Positions 1-8,288 of a stretch of 64,000 bases of DNA are shown piece by piece. Source of the stretch: Phycisphaeraceae bacterium (GTDB lineage Bacteria; Planctomycetota; Phycisphaerae; Phycisphaerales; SM1A02); NCBI GenBank assembly GCA_004213555.1, contig SHAP01000007.1, positions 1 to 64,000 on the forward strand, written 5' to 3'. Numbering within the stretch: the stretch's first letter is position 1; the number at the start of each line of letters is the position of its first letter. Made by a program: the position numbers and the translations under genes. Under the pieces are notes generated by a model that was not told the DNA's origin, ran no database searches, and was given only the letters and a program-made list of their open reading frames with translations.

Positions 1-1104
1 GATGCGGTCGAAGTTGCCAAGAACCATGGCCGCAGCCCCGGTGTTGCCAATGCTGTAGCCGGGGAGATTGTTGCCGCCGATAAACAGAACTCGGTAGTCG
101 AGAGAGTCGACCCATTGTTCGACCGGAACGGAGAGGTCATCAATCAGGTTCGGCAGCGGCGGGCCTCCGGCCTGCAATTCTTTGGCACCGAAGACATCTG
201 AGATGTCAAAGACAACTCGCCATCCGTTTTCTGGAGTGGAGATGTTCGTCAGATGCCGCCACTGGAGAAAAGAATCCAGCAGACCATCGTTGTTTTGGTC
301 CACGGCCATGGGTTCAAGATCCCGCAGCCATCTGGTGTCGCCGAAACCGGGGCCGAAGACGGGGTTGCCTTCCGTTAGAAGTCGGCGAGTAAGATTCGGG
401 TCGTTTGGCGTTCCATAGGCCACGTTAAGTGTTGAAGGGCTTCCGTTGCCTGTGAAAGGAATTCCATTGCCGTTCTGCTGGGTGTCAAGAGCTAATACAC
501 CCCATGGAGTTGTGGTACTCCAAGGATAAGCCAGGCCGTCTGGCCAGTTGGTGAAGGGAACCACTTCGAAAGGGGCGAAGTTCCCCGGGAACCAAGGGTC
601 AACGCCGTAACGTTGGTCGAGGTTAAAACCAACGAAGCGATCGGCCAAGGCGCTGTCACGAACAGCTCGGGCAGGATCGAGGCGAATTCGGTTGGAGTTT
701 GTGGCTGCAGGGATCCCAGGATTGTTGGCCTCAAACTGAATTTGGTCTGCGAGGGGGAACGTTGAGGGAAGGGAAAAAGAGAAATTCAACCCATCTGCGT
801 CATCTTCAATGGTCTCGCCAGGGAGAGCGTTGACCAGACCTTGGACGCCAGTGCTGTCGTACCGCGCATCAACAGGTCGAACAAAAAGCGCGTTCGCAAC
901 CAACTGGGCAATGTCTTCGCCCACGCCATCGACACTGTCTTGACGCTCAGCTTCTTTCCGCACCGCGGCGGCCGTGGCGCGACCAGTCTGGGTGCGAGAG
1001 ACGAAGGTGGTGGCAATAATCACCAACAGAACCAACACCGAGGCGGCCAACACAAGGGCGTTGCCCCGGCGTGAAGTTTGAGCTGGAGTGGAGGGAATAG
1101 GCAT
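1..1104 (-). CDS. PilX/GspK-like pilus or type II secretion accessory protein, partial
   Basis: The reading frame starts with ATG at 1104-1102 and stays open for 368 residues to the window edge, so the C-terminus is missing. The N-terminus has a short basic stretch (R12-R13) followed by one hydrophobic segment at about residues 16-32 (core ALVLAASVLVLLVIIATTF), then a long soluble domain. This is the layout of PilX or GspK-like minor pilins, but there is no canonical FTLIE prepilin motif. It lies 2 bases after the GspJ-like gene and is the last visible gene of the pilin operon. A D-Q-N-N-D-G-L-L-D loop near residue 280 resembles a calcium-binding EF-hand loop. The soluble part is not recognised; the family call rests on the N-terminus and context. 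Confidence 0.6.
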   Translation of the reverse strand, partial: MPIPSTPAQTSRRGNALVLAASVLVLLVIIATTFVSRTQTGRATAAAVRKEAERQDSVDGVGEDIAQLVANALFVRPVDARYDSTGVQGLVNALPGETIEDDADGLNFSFSLPSTFPLADQIQFEANNPGIPAATNSNRIRLDPARAVRDSALADRFVGFNLDQRYGVDPWFPGNFAPFEVVPFTNWPDGLAYPWSTTTPWGVLALDTQQNGNGIPFTGNGSPSTLNVAYGTPNDPNLTRRLLTEGNPVFGPGFGDTRWLRDLEPMAVDQNNDGLLDSFLQWRHLTNISTPENGWRVVFDISDVFGAKELQAGGPPLPNLIDDLSVPVEQWVDSLDYRVLFIGGNNLPGYSIGNTGAAAMVLGNFDRI

Positions 1105-1106
1105 GA

Positions 1107-2750
1107 TCACTCTTTCGGTAAATCAATGACAAATTGAGCTTGGCGGCCGCCGGTCAAACGGCCGGCCCGATCGTGAACCCGGATGGTGACACGGATGGCA
1201 CTGGGCCAGGGGGTGGCGTCGCCCACGTATTCGTAATCACCAGGAACGCCTTCAGCGACCTCGGTGCGATTGAAGCCAAAAGTCGACTCGTATATCGCGG
1301 ATGCCCCATCGAAATTGAGTCCCGCGGGATCTGGAAACCGTTCGACATTTCCGACCAAGGGAAGATTGTCGGCAAATTCAGGCTGCCAATTCCACAACCA
1401 TGAATCTTGATTGTCGGGGGTGGTGTATTGCTGCAACGCAAGCCCGCCGAACTGGCCAGCGTCGTTCATGAATGGGAACCAAGGGGTACGTCCACTGTGA
1501 CGGAAGCCAACTTCGAAGGGTTCCAAGATACCGTCGTCGTCGGCATCGTCGGCCTGACCATCTCCGTCGAAGTCAATTTGTCCAGCCCCGGCCGGCCAGG
1601 TCCATTCAATGCGAACATCCGAACAAGCGCCCGAAATCACGTGACGGGTCGGGGGCAAAGAGAACCTTCCCATGTTTGATGTTGCGCGTTCAGCATGCGG
1701 GTAAAACAATCCGTAACGCTGAATAAATCCGCTGGCGGTGTTCCAGTGCAACTGCAGGTTGTCTGGCGATCCGTCAGCATCACCACCATCAAAGAAGTCG
1801 GCAAATTCAGAAAGCCCCCGCCGCATGTCGTCGATCTCCATGGAGCTGCTGTCAACACGTCCGGTGATCACGGAAGCAATGGTGGCCGGCGAGAATCCGC
1901 CAAATCCAGCCGGATCAAATCCCCTCAAAAAGATGGATGGACTCTGGATCACTCCGCCGGAGTACGGATTGCTGTTGCCGTTGTACGCGCCCCCGCCCCT
2001 GAGATAAAAATAAGGGTCGGCCGCATTTTGCGTTGGATTGTTGCTGGTAAACCCGTAATCGTCGTCCGCCATGAAAACGGCTTGTCGGCACAGCAGCCAT
2101 TGCTCGGCCGGAAAAGCAGGCAGGGGCACCGAGAAGCTTGACGGGGCGTTGTTGAAACCAGTTTGGGGCAAACCCATGTTCTGACGAACCATGGGTCGGT
2201 TCCCACCCAGAAGGCCGCGGTCCATCCAAGGCCCAATGGGCCCGAGTTGTCCGCCCCGGTTGGGGGACGCGTCGTACACCGTGGCGAGTCCTTGACCGTC
2301 CGGCTGCCTTCGGACCGGCCCCAGTTGATAGCCATGCCCGAAATAGATGCGCGAAATAGGGCCTTCACCTTGCTTGTTGCCACCCTCGCCGTACAGGTAA
2401 TTTTGAGTGCCTTCAAAGCCATATTTGAAGAAGACCATCTGATCGGCCCGCAAGATGGCGTCTGGCGGCAAACTGGGATCGAGATAGCCGCCGGCGGGAT
2501 TTGTGGCAAGACGACAATCGTTGCGAAGACTGACACAACGAATGGCCAGGAATCCTTCTTTGCTGATGGCGGCAACATCCTGACGCAGTTGACGCTCGAT
2601 GGCATTGAGGTCCGACTGGTTGTCGTTCAATGCCTCACCGATGCCAGCAACTTCCGTGGTGGCGGAAAAGATGCGGCCCGCGGCAAGCAAAACCGCCAAG
2701 AGCACCAGGATGGCGACAAGCAGTTCAATGAGGGTGAAGGCTCGCTTCAT
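1107..2750 (-). CDS. Prepilin-type pseudopilin, GspJ/PilW-like
   Basis: The 547-residue protein begins MKRA then FTLIELLVAILVLLAVLLAAG, a textbook type IV prepilin signal: cleavage is expected after A4, and Glu5 of the mature protein is present. The hydrophobic helix is followed by a long globular domain, about twice the size of a classical GspJ (roughly 200 residues). A D-F-D-G-D-G-Q-A-D-D-A-D-D-D-G stretch near residue 400 looks like a calcium-binding loop. The gene follows the PilV-like gene with a 2-base gap and precedes the PilX/GspK-like gene by 2 bases, so it is translationally linked to both. The GspJ assignment comes from its position between GspI-like and GspK-like genes and is less certain than the prepilin call. 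Confidence 0.75.
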   Translation of the reverse strand: MKRAFTLIELLVAILVLLAVLLAAGRIFSATTEVAGIGEALNDNQSDLNAIERQLRQDVAAISKEGFLAIRCVSLRNDCRLATNPAGGYLDPSLPPDAILRADQMVFFKYGFEGTQNYLYGEGGNKQGEGPISRIYFGHGYQLGPVRRQPDGQGLATVYDASPNRGGQLGPIGPWMDRGLLGGNRPMVRQNMGLPQTGFNNAPSSFSVPLPAFPAEQWLLCRQAVFMADDDYGFTSNNPTQNAADPYFYLRGGGAYNGNSNPYSGGVIQSPSIFLRGFDPAGFGGFSPATIASVITGRVDSSSMEIDDMRRGLSEFADFFDGGDADGSPDNLQLHWNTASGFIQRYGLFYPHAERATSNMGRFSLPPTRHVISGACSDVRIEWTWPAGAGQIDFDGDGQADDADDDGILEPFEVGFRHSGRTPWFPFMNDAGQFGGLALQQYTTPDNQDSWLWNWQPEFADNLPLVGNVERFPDPAGLNFDGASAIYESTFGFNRTEVAEGVPGDYEYVGDATPWPSAIRVTIRVHDRAGRLTGGRQAQFVIDLPKE

Positions 2751-2752
2751 GA

Positions 2753-4084
2753 TCAGAGCTCCCGGACCGTGACGTACACAGGTTCAATGCGCCGACCAGA
2801 ACGGTCGGTAACGGGGACGAACCAAATCCGATCGACCGTGTGGTACCAGTAACGCAGTTGCTCGTCGGAACGATTCAAAGCGCCGATCGACTCAGGAGGC
2901 ACCGTGGGCAAGGGCGGACGGTTGGGGTCGGCAGGATCACCGAGACGAGGATAGTTCGGATCGTCGTTCCAAAAGGTTGGGGAATACGGCGAGGTGCGGC
3001 GAACGGCCGGGACGGGTTCGTACAGCTCCACCACCAGTTCATTGGCGGTATTGCGGCCTCGAATCACCCGGTGCACATTGCCGTGCTCATCAAGGATCCA
3101 TTGACCGCCGGCCTGCCACTGGCGATCAAGATACGCGTCACCCGAACCAGTGGTGTCAAACGGAGAGGGCGTGCCAGAGGCAATTTGAATCACCCGTTGA
3201 CCCGGAACCCAGGGCTCATCCAGATGGACGCCATGAGGTCGCTGGGGTGATCCGGAGACCGTGCTCCCCCCCCCGGTCGAAAGGATATCGGTCGGACGAT
3301 CGACCAGACGCTTGCCATCGGGTTCGGTGGCCCGGTACACAAAAATCGCAACCTGTACCGTACCGTTGCTCCTTTGAAACGCGCAGTCCCAGTAGTACTC
3401 AGGCGTATCGGAATCTTGAGGCCAAGACCGATCTTCGCGCGACAAAAAGTAGTGAAGATCAATGTTGGCGGCTGGATCCTGATTGTTGACTTGGTAATCA
3501 AAGACACCAGGAGGGATGCCATTAAATGGTGATGATTCTTCGTATCTCGGGAAGACTGCAGGATTGGCAAGCAGGTTGACCGCCCCAACCACCCCGGCAG
3601 TGACGCCCGTGAAATTTCTTCCAAAGCCGTCAGTGGCCCCTTCGATCCAAAACGTGTCGAAGGAAGGGAGGCCAATGGGCCCGATGAATGGGTGGACAGC
3701 GCCTCGACGAAGACTTGGGGGCACCAATGGAGACGGGTTGCCCGAGGCTTCGCCGTACCACCATGCCGGGCGGGTCCACTCGTAATCTCCAGTGGGCAGG
3801 TACTGGAAAAAATTCAAGACACTGGCTCGCAATTCATCTGGCGCGGTGGTGTCGCGCAATTGATCGTCACCGCCAAAGTCAGCCGGGCTGAAACGTGAAC
3901 GCAACGTGGCCAAGGCGCTGTCGGCGACGACTGGCCCGTACGCATCATTCTTCGCGTTCTGTTGCTGCTTGATGCCTGCAGGGAGGAGCGATGCGATGGC
4001 GATCACCCCGATGCCCAGAATGAAAATACTCATGAGCACTTCAATCAGAGAGAAAGCACGGCGTTGGCGAAAGACAATGGTCAT
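2753..4084 (-). CDS. Prepilin-type pseudopilin, PilV/GspI-like
   Basis: A 443-residue protein with the prepilin motif RRA then FSLIEVLMSIFILGIGVIAI, cleaved by the prepilin peptidase before F. The helix and the following segment (LLPAGIKQQQNAKNDAYG) resemble PilV/GspI minor pilins. The start codon overlaps the upstream stop codon in an ATGA (4081-4084), indicating translational coupling. The globular domain of about 400 residues is far longer than classical GspI (about 120) and is not recognised; large pseudopilins of this type are common in planctomycetes. It probably forms part of the pseudopilus tip together with the neighbouring minor pilins. Confidence 0.75.
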   Translation of the reverse strand: MTIVFRQRRAFSLIEVLMSIFILGIGVIAIASLLPAGIKQQQNAKNDAYGPVVADSALATLRSRFSPADFGGDDQLRDTTAPDELRASVLNFFQYLPTGDYEWTRPAWWYGEASGNPSPLVPPSLRRGAVHPFIGPIGLPSFDTFWIEGATDGFGRNFTGVTAGVVGAVNLLANPAVFPRYEESSPFNGIPPGVFDYQVNNQDPAANIDLHYFLSREDRSWPQDSDTPEYYWDCAFQRSNGTVQVAIFVYRATEPDGKRLVDRPTDILSTGGGSTVSGSPQRPHGVHLDEPWVPGQRVIQIASGTPSPFDTTGSGDAYLDRQWQAGGQWILDEHGNVHRVIRGRNTANELVVELYEPVPAVRRTSPYSPTFWNDDPNYPRLGDPADPNRPPLPTVPPESIGALNRSDEQLRYWYHTVDRIWFVPVTDRSGRRIEPVYVTVREL

Positions 4085-4983
4085 TTCATCACCACTCCGC
4101 TGAACCGGTTGAGATGTAAAATTTTGCCTTCGCGCTGCACGTAGGAAGGGTTCGCTCCCGCCCCGATCAGAACCCCGTTTTCAAAATCTTGGCCCGGAAA
4201 GAGCTGAGCACGAGCGGCTGTTTGGTCAAAAATGGCCAAGAATGAAGACACGGACGCGAACGGCTCGTCGTCGAAACGGGCCTGGCGGTAAAAATCACCA
4301 GTGCTTCCCGGTATGGAATATTCGCCCGAGGCGTTCGCGGCCCGATTTTGACCATCGGTGCGGACCACGCGATCGTTGTTCCAATCGAGCCAAGGTCCAA
4401 GGGCGGGAGAATTCGGATTGTCCTCAAGAGATGCCCCTGATCCATCGAACATGATGGCCGGGACCTCCCCTTGATAGTCGAGCGGCTGGACCGAAAAATC
4501 TGTGGGCGAAACCCAACTGTCGTCGCCGAAATTATCACCAAAGCTGAAATAACTTGGCACCGCAATGGACATGCCTGCGGGAAGACGTTCGGTTTTCAGA
4601 TCTTGGATGGGGACCCAGCGGTCGACTGCATACCGGCTGCTGCTTGATGTCTGAAAGACCACGGTTTCTCCAGACCACCTTAAAAGGACGACTTCAACTC
4701 CAAACTGATCTTCAGGGGACCGGTCGGCCTCGTTGGTGACACCGTCACCGTTTCGATCTTGAAGCCCGATCACAACTGGGCGAAAAGCGGCCATGACCGG
4801 TTCGCCGCGTCGGATCGCTTCAGAGCGGGCTCGCTCAAGAAGCGCGGTTGTTGTATTGACGGCGGTACTGAAGCGAAGAGAGCCACGCAGTGATCGTGTG
4901 GATGCCAAGGCAATCACGCTCAAAAGCACAATGATCCCAATGGCCACCAGCAACTCGATCAATGTAAAGCCGCGGCGCTTCAT
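4081..4983 (-). CDS. Prepilin-type pseudopilin, GspH/FimT-like
   Basis: The start chosen is the ATG at 4983-4981, which overlaps the upstream stop as ATGA and puts the prepilin motif at the N-terminus (MKRRG then FTLIELLVAIGIIVLLSVIA). An upstream extension to 5031 would add 16 residues ahead of the motif and overlap the previous gene. The 300-residue product then has a GspH/FimT-like helix region (TTALLERARSEAIRRGEPV), the usual feature of this subfamily. A D-R-N-G-D-G-V-T-N-E-A-D loop at about residue 100 resembles a calcium site. It is a membrane-anchored minor pseudopilin of the same operon. Confidence 0.8.
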   Translation of the reverse strand: MKRRGFTLIELLVAIGIIVLLSVIALASTRSLRGSLRFSTAVNTTTALLERARSEAIRRGEPVMAAFRPVVIGLQDRNGDGVTNEADRSPEDQFGVEVVLLRWSGETVVFQTSSSSRYAVDRWVPIQDLKTERLPAGMSIAVPSYFSFGDNFGDDSWVSPTDFSVQPLDYQGEVPAIMFDGSGASLEDNPNSPALGPWLDWNNDRVVRTDGQNRAANASGEYSIPGSTGDFYRQARFDDEPFASVSSFLAIFDQTAARAQLFPGQDFENGVLIGAGANPSYVQREGKILHLNRFSGVVMK

Positions 4984-5825
4984 CTGGAATCTCCGTTGTC
5001 GATGATGTTGTCCAGTGAGAGCGTGAAACATTCACCCTGAGATTCACGCTTGTCGCCAAACTTCAGATTTGGGCCCGCGGAAACCAAAACAATTTGAGTG
5101 TTGGGGCAAGGTTGTCCAATGTAGGCCCCTTCGACACGTCGAGAAACAGTGCCGTCGGGGTCAGGGGTGAGGGCAACCGCGTCCCCAAACATGTCGACGA
5201 TGGGAAAGATCGAGGCGTTGATATTGCCGTCGGCTTGGAGGTACGCCTCGGGACCAGGATGCACAGCTCTTACAGGAGACCCCCAAGAGTCAAGCAGGAC
5301 AAGGCTGTTGAGACCGGTGTACGGACTGTTCAAAGGGTCATAAGGAGCGGAAGTGAAGGCAATAAAGGCAGACTGAGCGGAAGAGGCCGAAAGGGCCCTG
5401 GGATCAGGCTCTGAGCACGCCGGATTGACGAGGCCTGAGGGCAACCAGCTCGGCGTTTGACTTCCTGTTCGCAGAATCCCGATCAATGAAGGATCGATGC
5501 GTCCCAAGATGTCAGCGGATGGCTGGTGACGGAGCAGCACTCGACTGATTTCGGCGGTCGTAAATGCGTGCAACTCCGCCCGGCGCATGTCGAATGGACG
5601 GCTTTGGCTGTTGGAAATGTTGTTTCGGGCCGACATGGTGAGACGTCGACCGGTTGCCGACTCGTACTCTTTGATGGCCAACTGAAACAAAGACATGGCC
5701 GTCCTTGTTTTGCGTTCCTCTGCTCGAGAGATAACAGAGGAAACACTTGAGGTCACGAGGGCAACCAGAATCAGAACAATTCCGACCACGACGACCAGCT
5801 CAATTAACGTAAGACCTCTTTTCAT
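4980..5825 (-). CDS. Prepilin-type pseudopilin, GspG-like
   Basis: ATG at 5825-5823 overlaps the upstream stop (ATGA) and gives MKRG then LTLIELVVVVGIVLILVALV, a prepilin signal with Leu instead of Phe at +1. The 281-residue product has the helical extension seen in major pseudopilins (RKTRTAMSLFQLAIKEYESA), which resembles GspG. The remainder is a compact extracytoplasmic domain without a recognised family. Several prepilin genes are adjacent, so this one may form the main shaft or be a second GspG-like paralogue of the next gene upstream. Confidence 0.75.
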   Translation of the reverse strand: MKRGLTLIELVVVVGIVLILVALVTSSVSSVISRAEERKTRTAMSLFQLAIKEYESATGRRLTMSARNNISNSQSRPFDMRRAELHAFTTAEISRVLLRHQPSADILGRIDPSLIGILRTGSQTPSWLPSGLVNPACSEPDPRALSASSAQSAFIAFTSAPYDPLNSPYTGLNSLVLLDSWGSPVRAVHPGPEAYLQADGNINASIFPIVDMFGDAVALTPDPDGTVSRRVEGAYIGQPCPNTQIVLVSAGPNLKFGDKRESQGECFTLSLDNIIDNGDSR

Positions 5826-6958
5826 CGACCAAACTCCACAATGTTGTCGCTGTTGAGTGGGTGGGCTCTCAACCATGGGTTGTACGCCCCATCAGCACCA
5901 CTGCTAAACAGCGCATAAGAAGCAGTGCGGGCAGCGATCGAAGCTGAAAAATCCCCACGAAGGTCCCGCACGTGAGAATTAAAGACGTCAGCCGAAATGT
6001 TGCCATCGAATTCTGACTCAGAGCCAAATGCAGATGGGCGGAGTCGAATGATGTCGGCCAATGAGGGACGCATTGGGGGAATGGGAGGCGTCGCACCGTT
6101 AACACCTGCACTCTTCCTTTGATCGACGGAAGAGGGGTCGCCTGGCGCGTAAGGGTTGCAGAAATATTCGATGGGCCGGTCAAACGGGTCAAGCAAAACA
6201 AGTTTGGCGTCGGGATTCAACCAATCTTGGTTGTTCTCGTCGATCACACGAATTGGATCTTGGCCGACTGCCTCGGCTTGGGCTTCTGAGGAGGGCGCTG
6301 CAGGCCAAGTGTTGGCGGGCAGAACCTTTCCAAGTCTGATGTCGCCTTCGAGGCCAAGATAAGGCCCATACACGCGTCCAGGATTCCGAAGCCGCATCTG
6401 AGAAGGATTCGCCGAGGGATCTTCATACAAGCCAAAGGCACGGTCCTCAAGCAAACCGGTGCCAAAGATGGTGCTGCCCCAAGCGCCGTCAACTCCAGGG
6501 GAGCGAATGCCGAGGGCAGGGCGTTCACCCGATGAGTTGATGTCAATTTCTGTCGTGCCGTACCCGTCGGCCTCGCGACCGCCGGCTCCAAGCAAAAACT
6601 CCGGAATGGTGGTGATGGAGTACCAGCGCTGCATGTCAACCGCGTAGTCAGGCAAAGGAAATGGGGTGTTCCCAACGATGGGAACCGGGGGGGGAACCAC
6701 GTCACTCCAAGCGGGGCCTTGTCGCCCCGACGAATTGCCGCTTAAGACCACCGGGTGATATCCATGGTCTGATTTGAACGCGTCCAGGCCAATGGAGACC
6801 GCCCGCATGATGGACCGGGTTTTGACCGCTCGAGAACGATCGGTTGCACCGCGCAGGCTTGCCAAAAGGAGTCCGGCGATGACCGCAACAATGGCAATCA
6901 CGACGAGCAGCTCCAAGACAGTAAATCCACGGAGAGAGCGAGAAGGGGAACGGTGCAT
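5822..6958 (-). CDS. Prepilin-type pseudopilin, GspG-like
   Basis: The ATG at 6958 is preferred because an AGGTGG ribosome-binding site lies 5 bases upstream; a GTG at 6967 is the alternative and would overlap the GspF stop. The 378-residue protein has the motif SLRG then FTVLELLVVIAIVAVIAGLL, with the conserved Glu5. The following helix (RAVKTRSIMRAVSIGLDAFK) and a tyrosine-rich linker resemble GspG-type pseudopilins. The protein is much larger than GspG (about 140 residues). It comes directly after the inner-membrane platform gene, the usual position of the major pseudopilin. Confidence 0.75.
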   Translation of the reverse strand: MHRSPSRSLRGFTVLELLVVIAIVAVIAGLLLASLRGATDRSRAVKTRSIMRAVSIGLDAFKSDHGYHPVVLSGNSSGRQGPAWSDVVPPPVPIVGNTPFPLPDYAVDMQRWYSITTIPEFLLGAGGREADGYGTTEIDINSSGERPALGIRSPGVDGAWGSTIFGTGLLEDRAFGLYEDPSANPSQMRLRNPGRVYGPYLGLEGDIRLGKVLPANTWPAAPSSEAQAEAVGQDPIRVIDENNQDWLNPDAKLVLLDPFDRPIEYFCNPYAPGDPSSVDQRKSAGVNGATPPIPPMRPSLADIIRLRPSAFGSESEFDGNISADVFNSHVRDLRGDFSASIAARTASYALFSSGADGAYNPWLRAHPLNSDNIVEFGR

Positions 6959-6959
6959 A

Positions 6960-8246
6960 TCAACCACCTGACGACACCGACTCGATCATCTTGACCAAAG
7001 GAAGGAACAGTGCCAGAACAATGGTTCCGATCACGCCGCCGAGGAACACCACCAGGAGCGGTTCGATCAAGCGGGTCAGGCCTTGGACAGCCACGTCGAC
7101 TTCTTCGTCGTAGTTGTCGGCCACCTTCATAAGCATGACGTCAAGGTCACCGGTTTCTTCGCCGACCTCAATCATGTTGACCACCAGCTCGTCAACCACC
7201 TTCGATTTGCGCAAAGGTTCAGCGAATGACTCACCTTCCCTGATGGAATCGTGCACCTTGCCCAGAGCGTCCTCGAAAACACTGTTGCCACTGGTCTCTT
7301 TGGTAATGGTGATGGCCTCCAGAATTGGAACACCCGCTGCAATCAGCGTGCCCAGGGTCCGGGTAAAGCGCGCGACGGCCGTCTTTCGCAGCAGTCCACC
7401 AACTGGTGGTGAGATCAGAAGCAGCCGGTCGGTGAGTTTACGCCCAAGTTCAATCTTCCGAATGATCTTCCAAAGCACAAAAATGATGAACGGACTGACG
7501 ACAATCCAGGCGGCACCTGGGATCTGTTGATCCGGTGTGGCCGACCCGGCAACCCATGCAGATGCTTCGGTCAAAAAGATGGTCAGGCCCGGCAGTTCGA
7601 CCTCAAAATCATTGAAGATCTCAATAAATTTGGGGATCACGAAATACATGATGCCGGTCACAATGAGGACGGCAATAATGATCACCACCACGGGATAAAT
7701 CATGGCGCCGATCACCCGTCGCTTCAACGCTTGCGCTTTTTCCATAAAGACGGCCAAACGTTGCAAGATGACATCGAGAACACCACCGACTTCACCGGCG
7801 GCGATCATCTTTGAATACAAGCGGTCAAAAGTGCCAGGGTGGCGGGCCATCGAGTCTGCGAGCGTGGAGCCGGCGGCGACATCATCGGCAACTGAAGCAA
7901 GAACATACTTCATCATGCCCCCCCGCTGCTGCGACTCAAGAATTTGAACGGAACGAAGCAGCGGAAGGCCTGCGTCTTGCAGTGTGGAGAGTTGACGCGT
8001 AAAAAGGGTCAACTTCTTCTGTGAAACACCACCGAGAGCGAGCGGTTTTTTTCGCTTGGTCTCGGCGGCACCAGCCTCGGGAACACCCTTCTTTCCTCGC
8101 TTGCGTGACTTGTCAGGAACAACAGATTGCGGAAAGAGCCCCTGAGCGCGAAGCATGGCTCCAGCATCGTCAAGGTTCTCGGCATCGAGTGTTCCCTTGG
8201 TTGCTTTTCCATCGGCGGTTACGGCTTGGTATTTGAACGTCGGCAC
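6960..8246 (-). CDS. pilC: Type II secretion/type IV pilus inner-membrane platform protein GspF/PilC
   Basis: The GTG start at 8246 is supported by AGGAGG four bases upstream and by the family-typical N-terminus MPTFKYQAVTADGKATKGTL. The 428-residue protein has two T2SF domains, each with a helical bundle and transmembrane segments: about residues 180-215, a second pair near 245-275, and the C-terminus VVFLGGVIGTIVLALFLPL. Signature pieces include FTRQLSTLQDAGLPLLRSV and FTRTLGTLIAAGVPILEAI, the repeated halves of the family. GspF/PilC sits in the inner membrane, contacts the assembly ATPase and organises pilin extraction. It lies between an ATPase gene and the pilin genes in one operon. Confidence 0.95.
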   Translation of the reverse strand: MPTFKYQAVTADGKATKGTLDAENLDDAGAMLRAQGLFPQSVVPDKSRKRGKKGVPEAGAAETKRKKPLALGGVSQKKLTLFTRQLSTLQDAGLPLLRSVQILESQQRGGMMKYVLASVADDVAAGSTLADSMARHPGTFDRLYSKMIAAGEVGGVLDVILQRLAVFMEKAQALKRRVIGAMIYPVVVIIIAVLIVTGIMYFVIPKFIEIFNDFEVELPGLTIFLTEASAWVAGSATPDQQIPGAAWIVVSPFIIFVLWKIIRKIELGRKLTDRLLLISPPVGGLLRKTAVARFTRTLGTLIAAGVPILEAITITKETSGNSVFEDALGKVHDSIREGESFAEPLRKSKVVDELVVNMIEVGEETGDLDVMLMKVADNYDEEVDVAVQGLTRLIEPLLVVFLGGVIGTIVLALFLPLVKMIESVSSGG

Positions 8247-8288
8247 GGTGCCTCCTGGTTCCAACCGGAGCAAACGCCCCGGCTCGGT

